Source of the DNA: DASQUK01 sp963756425
GTDB taxonomy: Bacteria; Actinomycetota; Acidimicrobiia; Acidimicrobiales; VFJN01
Length of the DNA: 64,000 bases
Reading direction: 5' to 3'
Assembly (NCBI GenBank): GCA_963756425.1
Contig: CAVWNW010000012.1
Location: forward strand, 310,001-374,000
Made by a program: the position numbers and the translations under genes. Shown piece by piece: positions 1 to 7,994 of the stretch. The notes below the pieces were generated by a model that was given only the letters and a program-made list of their open reading frames with translations, was not told where the DNA came from and searched no databases. How positions within the stretch are numbered: the stretch's first letter is position 1; each line of letters begins with the position of its first letter.

Positions 1-1
1 G

Positions 2-529
2 CACCCGCTGACCCTGGTGGGGGTCGTCCTCGCGGTCGCCGGGCTGGTGCTGCTCACGGGGGGCGCCGACACCGGCTTCGGCCGGGGCGAAGTGCTGACG
101 CTCGGATGCGCCTTGGCGTTCGCCGCCCATCTCGTGTTCCTGGGCGACGTCGCGCCCCGACACGATCCCGTCCGACTCACCACCGTGCAGCTGACCACCG
201 TCGGGGCCGCCTGCCTCGTGCCAACGCTGGCTCAGGGCAGCTTCGATGTTGACGGCGGCGCCCTCGCGGCCGCGGCGTTCACCGGGGTGTTCGCCACTGC
301 CGTGGCGTTCCTGGCCATGGTGTGGGCCCAGCGGATCGTCAGCCCGTCGCGCGCCGCGATCATCCTGCTGCTCGAGCCGGTGTTCGCCGCACTGCTGAGC
401 GCGCTGATCGACGAGCCGCTCACGGCAGCGGTCGTGGCCGGGGGTGGCCTCATCCTGATCGCCGTGATCCTGGCCGAGATCGTCGCCCCGATGCTCGCCG
501 GCCGCACCAGCGACGCCGTGCGAGACTGA
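2..529 (+). CDS. EamA/DMT-family transporter, C-terminal part
   Basis: The reading frame is open from the window edge, so the N-terminus lies outside. The visible 175 residues are made of hydrophobic helices separated by short polar turns, ending in a short acidic/basic tail. The segment with PSRAAIILLLEPVFAALLSA is the typical penultimate helix of the second EamA repeat, and a final glycine-rich helix follows. EamA proteins are ten-helix inner-membrane carriers that export metabolites or amino acids; the substrate cannot be read from this part. It ends 6 nt before the next gene on the same strand, so the two may be cotranscribed. The family call is firm, the substrate unknown. Confidence 0.85.
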   Translation, partial: HPLTLVGVVLAVAGLVLLTGGADTGFGRGEVLTLGCALAFAAHLVFLGDVAPRHDPVRLTTVQLTTVGAACLVPTLAQGSFDVDGGALAAAAFTGVFATAVAFLAMVWAQRIVSPSRAAIILLLEPVFAALLSALIDEPLTAAVVAGGGLILIAVILAEIVAPMLAGRTSDAVRD

Positions 530-535
530 CGGCGG

Positions 536-1114
536 ATGAGCGAACCGTCGTCGCCACGCGCACCGTTGTCGCTCGAGGCCAGCGCCCGGCGGATCGGCCA
601 GTACTGCTGGATCGAGATGAGGGCGTTCGAGATCCTGGGCAGGTGGACGGCGACGGTGCCCGAACCCGCTGTCAAGGCGGCGCTGGCGAAGCACAGCCGG
701 CAGCATGGCTGGCACGCCGAGGTGTGGCACGACCTGCTTCCGGTGATCGGTGAGACCGGCGTCGATTCGTACATCGCGCCCGCTAGCCCTGCGCTCGTGC
801 CCTTCGTCGACGCACTGGCGGCGCCTGAGGCGGCCGACCTCACGATCGAGAAGTTGGGGGGCGCCTACCGGGTGCTGCTCCCGCACACCGCTGTCACGTA
901 CCGAGATCACCTCTACCACGCCTCGCCTATCAGCGACGGGCCCACGATCAGGGCGCTCCGCTTGGTGCTCTCGGACCAGCTGGACCACTGGCACGAAGGC
1001 GAGGCACTGCTCCAGGCACAGCTCCGGTCCGAGGCCGACGTCGATCGGGCTGTGTCCCACCAGCTACAGCTCGAACGGCTCCTGGTGGCTGCCGGCGGAA
1101 TCGCCGGGCGTTAG
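536..1114 (+). CDS. Hypothetical helical protein, possible ferritin-like fold
   Basis: A 192-residue soluble, largely helical protein with no signal peptide. Two segments carry ferritin-like carboxylate/histidine spacing: one near residue 25 with EMRAFE followed about 25 residues later by HSRQHGWHAE, and one near residue 150 with SDQLDHWHEGE. These suggest a di-metal four-helix bundle, but the motif is loose and I do not recognise a named family. It starts 6 nt after the transporter stop and its 3' end overlaps the anti-sigma-like gene on the other strand by 4 nt. The existence of the gene is well supported by GC-rich third positions; its function is not. Confidence 0.7.
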   Translation: MSEPSSPRAPLSLEASARRIGQYCWIEMRAFEILGRWTATVPEPAVKAALAKHSRQHGWHAEVWHDLLPVIGETGVDSYIAPASPALVPFVDALAAPEAADLTIEKLGGAYRVLLPHTAVTYRDHLYHASPISDGPTIRALRLVLSDQLDHWHEGEALLQAQLRSEADVDRAVSHQLQLERLLVAAGGIAGR

Positions 1115-2121
1115 CCGGACAGGCCGGTTTCCCGCTCGGCGTCGTCAACGTCCGGGCGATCGGTGACCCCGTCCCCATCGCCGTCGTGCTCGCCGTCTCC
1201 CCCCTCGGAGCGACGATGCGTCAGCGGATCATCCTCGTCGCCACCGTCGCCTTCGTCGTCGCGGTCGCCTGCGCCGTCGGGATCATCTCGCAGGCCCCGC
1301 GGTTCGCTTCTCTCCTCGGCCTGCAGGGCGTCCCAGAGGGCCTTGGCCGAGGGCCACTCGGACAGGTCGAAATCCCAGCCGGACAGCGGCGGGTTCCACG
1401 ACTCGGTGTCGTCGGTGGCGTCCGACTGGGCCCCGGTGGCGCCCCCGTGGGGGTCCTCGCCCGAATCGGGGGTGCCGTCGTCGTCCCGCTCGCCGCTGCG
1501 CTCCTCGGTCGTCGACGGCGCCTCGTCATCGTCACGGGATCGCGGCCCCGCCGCCGGCGTGTCGGTCGGCATGGGCGACTCTCTCGTCCCTTCCGTGGTC
1601 GCCGATTGCTCCGAGTCGCCGACGGTCGAGCCGGCGTCGGCGGGCGTCGCGGCGTCGGTTGCGCTCGTCGGGGGCGATGTCGTCGTGGGTGCGGTAGTGC
1701 TGGTCGTGGTCGTGTCCGCGCCGGTACTCGGGACACCCTGGGCCGCCGGCGAGACGAAGGCCGAAGGCTCACGCGACGGACCGCCCGCCCGCACCGCCAG
1801 GATCACACCTACGAGCAGCACGGCGGCCGCCGCAACGCTGACGATCGGCCGCCCCGATCCCGCCAGCGTCTCCCGCACTCGGCGCGTGCTCGTGCGGCGG
1901 TGCCGCAGGTGCGCCGGCGCCCGTCGCGACGACCGTTGGTACACCCGGAGGCCGTCCTCGATCTGGCAGAACAGGTCGTCGCGCATCGCCGGCGGCGGCT
2001 CGATCTCGCGACTCACGTGCAGCCAGGTGGTCAGCTCGACGACCGGCGCGAGGTCGTCACGGCCCGGCGGCTGGACGCCCCCGAGGACATCCTCCACGTC
2101 GCGTTCGCTGAGATCACCCAT
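1111..2121 (-). CDS. Anti-sigma-factor-like single-pass membrane protein
   Basis: A 336-residue protein encoded directly downstream (58 nt) of an ECF sigma factor, the usual place for its membrane-bound anti-sigma factor. Residues 1-55 form a short acidic cytoplasmic domain (GDLSERDVEDVL and so on), followed by basic residues and one membrane helix around residues 93-112 (IVSVAAAAVLLVGVILAV). The remaining 220 residues are a Thr/Ser/Asp/Glu-rich, low-complexity, presumably extracytoplasmic tail ending in an aspartate-rich stretch that could bind calcium. The HxxxCxxC zinc signature of ZAS anti-sigma factors is absent, so the assignment rests on context and topology. The long acidic tail is unusual and may span the cell wall. 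Confidence 0.65.
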   Translation of the reverse strand: MGDLSERDVEDVLGGVQPPGRDDLAPVVELTTWLHVSREIEPPPAMRDDLFCQIEDGLRVYQRSSRRAPAHLRHRRTSTRRVRETLAGSGRPIVSVAAAAVLLVGVILAVRAGGPSREPSAFVSPAAQGVPSTGADTTTTSTTAPTTTSPPTSATDAATPADAGSTVGDSEQSATTEGTRESPMPTDTPAAGPRSRDDDEAPSTTEERSGERDDDGTPDSGEDPHGGATGAQSDATDDTESWNPPLSGWDFDLSEWPSAKALWDALQAEERSEPRGLRDDPDGAGDRDDEGDGGDEDDPLTHRRSEGGDGEHDGDGDGVTDRPDVDDAERETGLSG

Positions 2122-2179
2122 CTGATCAGGTGAACGCCACGCTTCGTGCTTGGGATATGCCTATGAGCGAGCGAAGCGG

Positions 2180-2788
2180 TTACGCCGCCCCCGCCAGGCG
2201 ATCGAGATGGCGACGAAGGGTGGCCAGCGCACGGTGCTGGAGCGCCTTGATGGCGCCCTCCCGCTTGTCGAGCATGCGGGCGACCTCTTCCACGGACAGG
2301 TCGGCGATGATGCGCAGCAGGACCACGTCCCGCTGGTCCGGGGACAGCACCGTCAGCAGGTCGCGCACGCGATCGTGTGCGAGCACCGCGAACGCGTCGT
2401 CCTCGACGTCGCCCAGCCCCATGTGCTCCTCGACGGCCAACTCGTCCTGCAACTGCGGCTGGCGGTTGGCCCGGCGCCGGTCGTCGATCATGCGGTGGTG
2501 GGCGATCGTGAACACCCACGACCGGAAACCATGCTCGTCACCCTCGAACCGCGCGAGATTGCGATGCACCTGGGCGAACACGTCGTTCGTGAGGCCATCC
2601 GGATCGCCGGCACGGTGCCAACGGAGATACGAAGCCACCTGGCCGGCCAGGGAGCGGTAGATGTCGTCGAACGCCTTGATCGAACCCTGCCGGGCGTCCG
2701 AGACGAGGCGACTCAGTTCCGGCCCATGCTGGCGGCTGACGGTGACCGCCGTCGCGCCGGTACGTTGAGTCCCTGTGTGGATGAGCAC
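2180..2788 (-). CDS. ECF-type RNA polymerase sigma factor
   Basis: A 202-residue sigma-70 factor of the extracytoplasmic-function group. Region 2 spans about residues 25-105, with a DGLTNDVFAQV motif (region 2.2) and FRSWVFTIAHHRMIDDRRR (regions 2.3/2.4). Region 4 spans about residues 135-195, with LSPDQRDVVLLRIIADLSVEEVA and the helix-turn-helix REGAIKALQHRAL. Region 3 is missing, as expected for ECF factors. The GTG start at 2788 is preceded by a good GGGGAGG ribosome site 8 nt upstream. The gene is first in a two-gene unit with the anti-sigma-like membrane protein, which implies regulation by sequestration at the membrane. Confidence 0.92.
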   Translation of the reverse strand: MLIHTGTQRTGATAVTVSRQHGPELSRLVSDARQGSIKAFDDIYRSLAGQVASYLRWHRAGDPDGLTNDVFAQVHRNLARFEGDEHGFRSWVFTIAHHRMIDDRRRANRQPQLQDELAVEEHMGLGDVEDDAFAVLAHDRVRDLLTVLSPDQRDVVLLRIIADLSVEEVARMLDKREGAIKALQHRALATLRRHLDRLAGAA

Positions 2789-3106
2789 GCCGTTGGCCTC
2801 CCCGATAACTCAGATCGTGGGCGCGATCGGTGTCTGTGCCATTGACGGTTGCAGCGGTCTACCTCCCCCCGGGCGGGCACCTTAGCGAATGAGCGCGGGC
2901 TGTCGACGAGAAACACAGTGCGTAGGTGCGACGAGCCGGCGCCGAAACGAATTGCGTCGCGACGGTGGTCGATCTTGACCTTCCAGGTATCGTGTACGGC
3001 GCTCCGGGTTCTCCGGTGCATTGAGCTCCGCCGCCACACGCCTCGCTCCGAGCAAGAGGGCGCGAGCTCCCCACTCACCGAAGCGACAGGCGAGAAGGAA
3101 CAACCG
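2789..3106. other. Divergent intergenic region before two sigma genes
   Basis: This 318-nt stretch separates the ECF sigma gene (minus strand) from the rpoD-type sigma gene (plus strand). Open frames run through it but have no ribosome site. A TTGACC at 2975-2980 looks like a -35 element but no matching -10 lies 16-18 nt downstream. The only clear signal is the AGAAGGA ribosome site at 3093-3099 for the following gene. Confidence 0.4.
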
Positions 3107-4045
3107 TTGCCCAAGGAGCGTGTCGAGCGCGACGAGGAAGATCTCGTTCGGCTATACCTCACCGACATCGGGCAGTATCCGCTGCTCACCAAGGACGACG
3201 AGGTCCGGCTCGCCCAGGCGATCGAAGCCGGCAATGCGGCTCGCGTCGACCTCGAAGCCGGTGCGGGCACGCTGTCGCCTGGCCGCAAGCGTGAGCTGCG
3301 CCGGTGCGCTCGCGACGGCGAGGACGCCGAGCGCACGTTCGTGCAGTCGAACCTGCGACTGGTCGTGTCCATCGCCAAGAAGTACCAGGCGTCGGGCTTG
3401 CCGCTGCTCGATCTGATCCAGGAGGGCAACCTGGGCCTGATGCACGCGGTCGAGAAGTTCGACTGGCGCAAGGGCTTCAAGTTCTCGACGTATGCCACGT
3501 GGTGGATCCGGCAGGCGATCACTCGGGGCATCGCCAACACCGGCCGCACGATCAGGCTGCCGGTCCACGCCGGCGACACGCTGGCGCGGCTCCAGAAGGC
3601 GCGGGCCCGGTTGGAGCTGAAGCTGGGTCGTCCCGCCACCCTCGCCGAGCTCTCGGCCGAGGTCGAGATGCCCGAGGACAAGGTGACCGAGGCGCTGCGG
3701 TTCGCCGCCGAGCCACTGTCACTGTCCGAGCCGCTGCGCGAGGACGGCGACGCCGAGCTTGGCGACGTCGTCGAGGACCGGTCGGCGGAGTCGCCGTTCG
3801 AGGTGGCGGCGACGGCGCTGCTGCCCGAGGAGATCAACCGCTTGCTGGCGCCGCTCGACGAGCGCGAGCGCGAGATCCTGAAGCTGCGCTTCGGGCTCGA
3901 CCGCGGCGAGCCCCGCACGCTCGAAGAGGTGGGCGAGCACTTCAACCTCACCCGCGAGCGCATCCGCCAGATCGAGGCGCGGGCGATGTCGAAGCTGCGC
4001 CACCCGTCGTCCGACACAGGCGCCCGCGACCTACTGGCCGTCTGA
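3107..4045 (+). CDS. RpoD-family (group 1/2) RNA polymerase sigma factor
   Basis: A 312-residue primary-type sigma factor. Region 1.2 opens the protein (DLVRLYLTDIGQYPLLT). Region 2 follows at about residues 70-150, with FVQSNLRLVVSIAKKY and the core-binding/-10 recognition block around KGFKFSTYATWWIRQAI. Region 3 lies at about 155-230, and region 4 at about 240-300 with DEREREILKLRFGL and the helix-turn-helix LEEVGEHFNLTRERIRQIE. I chose the TTG start at 3107 because AGAAGGA sits 7 nt before it and family similarity begins there; a frame extends upstream to 2849 but reads as non-coding. Region 1.1 is absent, so this is more likely a SigB/HrdA-like group 2 factor than the essential housekeeping one. 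Confidence 0.93.
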   Translation: MPKERVERDEEDLVRLYLTDIGQYPLLTKDDEVRLAQAIEAGNAARVDLEAGAGTLSPGRKRELRRCARDGEDAERTFVQSNLRLVVSIAKKYQASGLPLLDLIQEGNLGLMHAVEKFDWRKGFKFSTYATWWIRQAITRGIANTGRTIRLPVHAGDTLARLQKARARLELKLGRPATLAELSAEVEMPEDKVTEALRFAAEPLSLSEPLREDGDAELGDVVEDRSAESPFEVAATALLPEEINRLLAPLDEREREILKLRFGLDRGEPRTLEEVGEHFNLTRERIRQIEARAMSKLRHPSSDTGARDLLAV

Positions 4046-4052
4046 GTCTCGA

Positions 4053-4214
4053 TCGGCGAGGTTCCCGCCACCTCTGGTTGCCTCGCCGAGGCGCGTTCGG
4101 CGCGGTGTGCGGCGGGGGGCGTGGGGGGCAGAGGCTCCGCCGGAGCCCCCCACAGTCGCTCGATCCGGCTCCGCCGGTCGAGCGACTGGCAACCGACGCC
4201 GCCGAAAGGCGGCG
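4053..4214. repeat. Four consecutive stem-loops between convergent genes
   Basis: Four inverted repeats follow one another: 4053-4061 with 4081-4089 (9 bp, TCGGCGAGG); 4133-4147 (GGCTCC-GCC-GGAGCC); 4153-4163 with 4178-4188 (11 bp, CAGTCGCTCGA, with an inner CCGG/CCGG pair); and 4197-4214 (CGCCGCC-GAAA-GGCGGCG, a perfect stem closed by a GNRA tetraloop). A fifth lies just downstream. They occupy the whole gap between the sigma and ClC genes, which converge. Confidence 0.6.
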
Positions 4215-4220
4215 GCCGAA

Positions 4221-4255
4221 GTCTCGTTCCGCAACCTCCGGTTGCGGAACGAAAC
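4221..4255. terminator. Bidirectional terminator hairpin
   Basis: A 16-bp inverted repeat with one mismatch and a 3-nt loop (arms 4221-4236 and 4240-4255, core CGTTCCGCAACC). It ends 3 nt before the ClC stop codon and serves either converging transcript. There is no T-tract, as is usual in high-GC actinobacteria. Confidence 0.65.
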
Positions 4256-4257
4256 CC

Positions 4258-5961
4258 TCACCGTGCGCCGTTCGTACGCTCCAGGATCTCGTCCAGGCGA
4301 AGGACCTCGTCCGTGGTGACCACGCCGACGAACCGGTCGTCGCCATCTACCACGGCGAGCACGTCGGCGTCCCCTCCCTCCATGGCCTGGACCGCGTCGC
4401 GCACCAGCCACGTGGTGCGCCCGCGAGGCGCGGCCACGTTGGCGATGGTGCGGATCTCGGTGGTGGCCCACGCCTCCCGCCGAACCGTCACAACCTCGTC
4501 CAGGGCCATGAGACCGAGATAGCGGTTCGCGTCGTCGACCACCGGGACCGCTCGCTGGCGGTAGCCCACGAGGTGGACGGTCAGGAACTCCTCGATGGTG
4601 GCGTCAGGCGGGACCGTTCGCACGTCGGTCTCGAGCACGGCGCTGATCGGGAGCTCGAAGCGGCGCTCGAGGTGTCCCAGGCGCCCGGCCCGCTGGTGGT
4701 CGGACACCGACGAGTCGCCGACCAGGAGCTGTGACGCCGCAGTGGCCACCAGTGCTGGCACCACGAAACTGGGATGTCCCGTCGTCTCGGCCACGAACAA
4801 GATCGCGGCCAACGGGGTCCGGTATCCGGCCCCGAGGAACGCCGCCATGCCCACGACCAGCAAGAGGTCGCTGTCCGCCATCCCGAACGCGCCGCTGGCG
4901 AAACGGCCGATGAGGGCACCGAGCACCACCAGGGGGATGACGAGGCCGCCCGCACCGCCACCGCCCAACGTCGCCAGCACCGCGCCGACCCGCAGCACGA
5001 GCAGCGTGAGGACCAGCCATTGGGCCAAGCTCGGGTCGGTCGCCCAGCGGATCACGTCGTAGCCGATGCCGAGCGTGAGCGGCGCGTCCGCGACCGCCTC
5101 GGCTGCATAGGCGAACGCGAGGAGGGCCACGCCCGCCGCGAGGATCCGCAGGCCGATGGGGATATCGGCGATCCGTCGATCCCGGAGCGCCCGAACTGCG
5201 GCGCTGAACAGCCTGGCGCCCAGCCCGCACACCACGCCCACCGCCAGCGCCCCGCCCAGGTCACGCCAATCGAACAGTGACCCGTTCGCCACCGGGAGGA
5301 TGGGATCGGTGCCGTCGATGGCGGCGAACGTCACGTAGGCGGCTGCCGACGCCACCATCGCGGGGAGCACGTTTCGGCGTGCTATGTCCGCGCGGTACGG
5401 AACCTCGATGGCGAACAACGCACCGGTGGCCGGAGCCTTGAAGATGGCCGAGATGCCCGCCGCCGCCCCAGCAACCAGGAGCAGCTTGGCGTCCTCGCGC
5501 GAGAAGAAGCGGGCGAACCGCCGCTGGATGCTCGACCCGATCGCGGACCCGGCGTAGATGGAAGGGCCCTCGAGGCCGAGCGCCCCGCCATAGCCGATCG
5601 TGGCGACGCTGGCGAGGACCCGTCCGAGGACGGGCCGGGTCGACATGTGTTCGTGCGCCTCCTCGTGGAAGGCGTGCACGTACTCGTCAGTCGTCGACGG
5701 CGACTTGCCCTGGGCGATCCAGCGCAGACAGAGGTAGGCGATCAGCAGGCCGACACCGGGGGCGCACGCCTGCAGCCACAGCGGCCGGTCAGCCAGGTGA
5801 TCGAACAGCCCACCGATGGTGACGCGCTCGATGACCAAGACGGCGAGGCCGACGACCACACCGGTGATGCCGGCGAACAGGAAAGTCTGGTGGGTGCGCC
5901 GGCCGATCGCTCGCGCCTCGAGCTGCCGGTGCAACGGCACGAAGGTCCGTTGGGCGGTCAC
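4258..5961 (-). CDS. ClC-family chloride channel/antiporter with CBS pair
   Basis: A 567-residue integral membrane protein of the voltage-gated chloride channel family. Family signatures are visible: GLEGPSIYAGSAIGSS (the GxEGP anion-pore motif with its gating glutamate) around residue 130, GAAAGISAIFKAPATG around 165, and a GGGGAGGLVIPL stretch near 350. The C-terminal 130 residues form two CBS domains (IEEFLTVHLVGYRQRAVPVV and the later VQAMEGGDADVLAVVD), which often bind adenosine nucleotides and gate the pore. I chose the GTG start at 5961 because GGAGGGG lies 7 nt upstream; a longer frame reaches 6072 but adds only basic, non-conserved residues. Channel or Cl-/H+ exchanger cannot be decided from this reading. 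Confidence 0.9.
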   Translation of the reverse strand: MTAQRTFVPLHRQLEARAIGRRTHQTFLFAGITGVVVGLAVLVIERVTIGGLFDHLADRPLWLQACAPGVGLLIAYLCLRWIAQGKSPSTTDEYVHAFHEEAHEHMSTRPVLGRVLASVATIGYGGALGLEGPSIYAGSAIGSSIQRRFARFFSREDAKLLLVAGAAAGISAIFKAPATGALFAIEVPYRADIARRNVLPAMVASAAAYVTFAAIDGTDPILPVANGSLFDWRDLGGALAVGVVCGLGARLFSAAVRALRDRRIADIPIGLRILAAGVALLAFAYAAEAVADAPLTLGIGYDVIRWATDPSLAQWLVLTLLVLRVGAVLATLGGGGAGGLVIPLVVLGALIGRFASGAFGMADSDLLLVVGMAAFLGAGYRTPLAAILFVAETTGHPSFVVPALVATAASQLLVGDSSVSDHQRAGRLGHLERRFELPISAVLETDVRTVPPDATIEEFLTVHLVGYRQRAVPVVDDANRYLGLMALDEVVTVRREAWATTEIRTIANVAAPRGRTTWLVRDAVQAMEGGDADVLAVVDGDDRFVGVVTTDEVLRLDEILERTNGAR

Positions 5962-6170
5962 GTCTGCACCCCTCCGGCCCCGTGCGGACCGCATCGCCAT
6001 CCATGCCCGATCCGTGCTCTCGGGACCTCGCTCCGTCCGGTCATGGGGCGACCGCGGTCGAACGGTACGCACGCCCCCAGCAGGCTCATGGGCGGTGACC
6101 TTAGAGCTTTGGCCGGGGGCGCCACGCAGCCTGTCAGGCGCACCCCACGGAACTCGCTACCATCCGCGCT

Positions 6171-6245
6171 ATGAAGAAGCTCCTGCTGCTCATCGCCCTC
6201 GTCGTCCTGGCAACGATCGCGGCCAAGAAGGTGCGCTCCGCCTGA
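6171..6245 (+). CDS. 24-residue membrane peptide
   Basis: ATG at 6171 opens a 24-residue frame: Met-Lys-Lys, then about 16 hydrophobic residues (LLLLIALVVLATIAA), then KKVRSA. A TACCAT -10 box at 6158-6163 lies 7 nt before the ATG, matching the leaderless promoters of other genes in this window and supporting real expression. Its end overlaps the 3' end of the HAD gene on the other strand by 56 nt. It resembles the tiny single-helix peptides (for example the DLW-39 group) of actinobacteria, but lacks their DLW tail. Confidence 0.5.
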   Translation: MKKLLLLIALVVLATIAAKKVRSA

Positions 6246-7122
6246 CGGCGGCGGGACGGGTTCGGCCGCGAGCCAGCCGCTGGCTCGCGGCGCCCAGCAC
6301 GTCCCGACCGGCGGGTGTCGACGGTGTGGGCTTCCGTCGGTCCCACAGCCAGCGGCCGGCGAAGCCCGCGGCCAACGCGAGCGCGACTGCGCCCCCACCG
6401 AGGGCGGCGTGTCGTGGGGCAGGCATCGGGACCCGCTCGCGTAGGGGGACGCGTCGCGTGAACCGCAGCACGTCCCAGTCCCGGGCACGCGCGGCCCGGA
6501 GTAGGTCACGATCGGGGTTGACAACCACCGCGTGGCCAACGGCCTCGAGCATCGGCAGGTCGGTGGCCGAGTCGCTGTATGCGTACGACGCCGACAGGTC
6601 GATGCCGTCGCGCCGTGCCGCATCCTCCATCGCCGCCACCTTCTCGGGCCCATAGCAGTAGCGCTCGGTCCGCCCGGTGTAACGGCCATCCGCGTCGAGC
6701 TCCGCCCTTGTCGCCAGCGCCTCGTCGACACCGAGGAACTGCGCAAGCGGTGCGACGATCTCCTCGGGCGAGGCCGACACGATGAAGACCTTGCGCCCGG
6801 CCTCGCGGTGCTCACGGATCAGGTCGAGCGCCTCGTCGAAGACGATGGGTTCGACCACGTCCACGAGCGTCTCGCGCACGATGGCGCTGATCTCGGCCTG
6901 ATCCCACCCCCGCGTGAGCCGCAGCACCGAATCGCGCAGCTTGTCGAGCTTCGCGGGCGTCGCGCCGAACTGGGCGTAGACGAGCTGGCCCCAGGCGGCC
7001 CGGAGCAGCATCCGACGCGAGAGCAGCCCGGCGCGGTGCAAGGGACCGCTGAACGCGACCATCGACGCCTTGGCGATCACCGTCTTGTCGAGGTCGAAGA
7101 AGGCGGCCGAGCGCAGAGTCAC
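6190..7122 (-). CDS. HAD-superfamily hydrolase (SerB-like, subfamily IB)
   Basis: A 310-residue phosphatase-fold protein. HAD motif I is DLDKT at residues 10-14 (nucleophile D10, acid/base D12). Motif II is the serine of VSASPEE near 115, motif III the lysine of YGPEKVAAM near 160, and motif IV DSATD near 185. A helical cap separates motifs I and II. The C-terminus has a hydrophobic helix (GGGAVALALAAGFAGRWLW), so the enzyme may be membrane-anchored, followed by a basic tail. I place the start at GTG 7122: a TAGCGT -10 box lies 8 nt upstream and the conserved region begins at once, whereas the longer frame to 7173 adds a proline-rich leader. The substrate is unknown; relatives act on phosphoserine or lysophospholipids. 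Confidence 0.85.
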   Translation of the reverse strand: MTLRSAAFFDLDKTVIAKASMVAFSGPLHRAGLLSRRMLLRAAWGQLVYAQFGATPAKLDKLRDSVLRLTRGWDQAEISAIVRETLVDVVEPIVFDEALDLIREHREAGRKVFIVSASPEEIVAPLAQFLGVDEALATRAELDADGRYTGRTERYCYGPEKVAAMEDAARRDGIDLSASYAYSDSATDLPMLEAVGHAVVVNPDRDLLRAARARDWDVLRFTRRVPLRERVPMPAPRHAALGGGAVALALAAGFAGRWLWDRRKPTPSTPAGRDVLGAASQRLARGRTRPAAVRRSAPSWPRSLPGRRGR

Positions 7123-7231
7123 AGATGGCGACGCTAACGGCGGAGCGGGTTGTTCCGAAGGCGGCCCGCTCAAGGGCTCAAACTGGCGCTCTGCTGGCGT
7201 TTGAATGATTTGGATCCTTGACTTGGCATCT

Positions 7232-7260
7232 TGACTTCTTGAGAGCCTTTGTGTATGTTC
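7232..7260 (+). promoter_or_regulatory. Consensus promoter of the Tad pilus operon
   Basis: TTGACT at 7232-7237, a 17-nt spacer and TATGTT at 7255-7260 form the best -35/-10 pair in the window, in a locally AT-rich stretch. A second TTGACTT copy lies 13 nt upstream, and an inverted TCAAAC/GTTTGA pair sits at 7178-7204. The untranslated leader to the first pilus gene is about 80 nt, unlike the many leaderless genes around it. Confidence 0.6.
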
Positions 7261-7349
7261 TCCGTCGCTCGAGATCGAGCATGTGGCACGCCGACTTCGG
7301 TGGCCTCCCGACTTCCCCCTATGTGCTCCTGCGTCGCGGAGGTCTCCCC

Positions 7350-7994
7350 ATGCTCGTCGCCTGCTGGTCGGTCAAGGGCGGCGTCGGCACCACGGTTGTG
7401 GCCGCATCGCTTGCGCTTCTCCTCGTGCGCCGCGGCGGTCCCGGCGTCGTGCTCGCCGACCTGGCCGGCGACGGCCCGGCGGTCCTCGGCTTGTCCGAGC
7501 CCGACAGCCCGGGTCTCGCCGGCTGGCTTGCGGCCGGTGACGACGTGCCCGCCGACGGGTTGGCGCGGCTCGAGGTCCACGCGTGTCCTGGCCTCGCGCT
7601 CCTGCCCCGCGGCACCGGGGCACTCGTGCCCGATCGGGCGGCCGTGTTGGCGTCGCTTCTCGACCGCGGGCCGCGGCCGGTCGTGGTCGACTGCGGCACG
7701 ACCGAGCGGGTGGCGGCGGCCGTAGCCGGCGGCGCCCAGCGCTCCATCCTCGTCATCCGTCCCTGCTACCTGGCACTGCGGCGCGCGATGGCATCGCCTC
7801 TGCGGCCGTCCGAGGTCGTGGTGATCCGCGAGCCGGGCCGCACGCTGTCGCGCCACGACGTCGAGTCCGCCGTCGGCGCACCGGTGCGGGCTGAGATCGA
7901 GGCAGACCCCGCCGTCGGCCGCGCCGTCGACTCCGGCCTCATGGCCGGGCGCCTGCCCCGGTCGTTGGAGCGAGGGCTGCGCCATGCCGCGTGA
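7350..7994 (+). CDS. TadZ/CpaE-like P-loop ATPase of the Tad pilus
   Basis: A 214-residue MinD/ParA-type protein. The deviant Walker A motif KGGVGTT is at residues 9-15, directly after the first strand, and a VVVDCGTTE strand near residue 113 fits the Walker B position. TadZ/CpaE proteins place the Tad secretion machine at a cell pole or focus. GCGGAGGT at 7336-7343 lies 6 nt before ATG 7350, which fixes the start; a longer frame to 7218 would cover the promoter. It overlaps the secretion ATPase gene by 11 nt and is first in a six-gene operon. No N-terminal receiver domain is present, as is usual for the short actinobacterial form (Rv3660c type). Confidence 0.88.
   Translation: MLVACWSVKGGVGTTVVAASLALLLVRRGGPGVVLADLAGDGPAVLGLSEPDSPGLAGWLAAGDDVPADGLARLEVHACPGLALLPRGTGALVPDRAAVLASLLDRGPRPVVVDCGTTERVAAAVAGGAQRSILVIRPCYLALRRAMASPLRPSEVVVIREPGRTLSRHDVESAVGAPVRAEIEADPAVGRAVDSGLMAGRLPRSLERGLRHAA

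Noticed and set aside
2975..3000. TTGACC as a -35 element of the rpoD-type sigma gene
   Set aside because: No TANNNT box occurs at 16-18 nt, and TACGGC at 14 nt is too close and a poor match.
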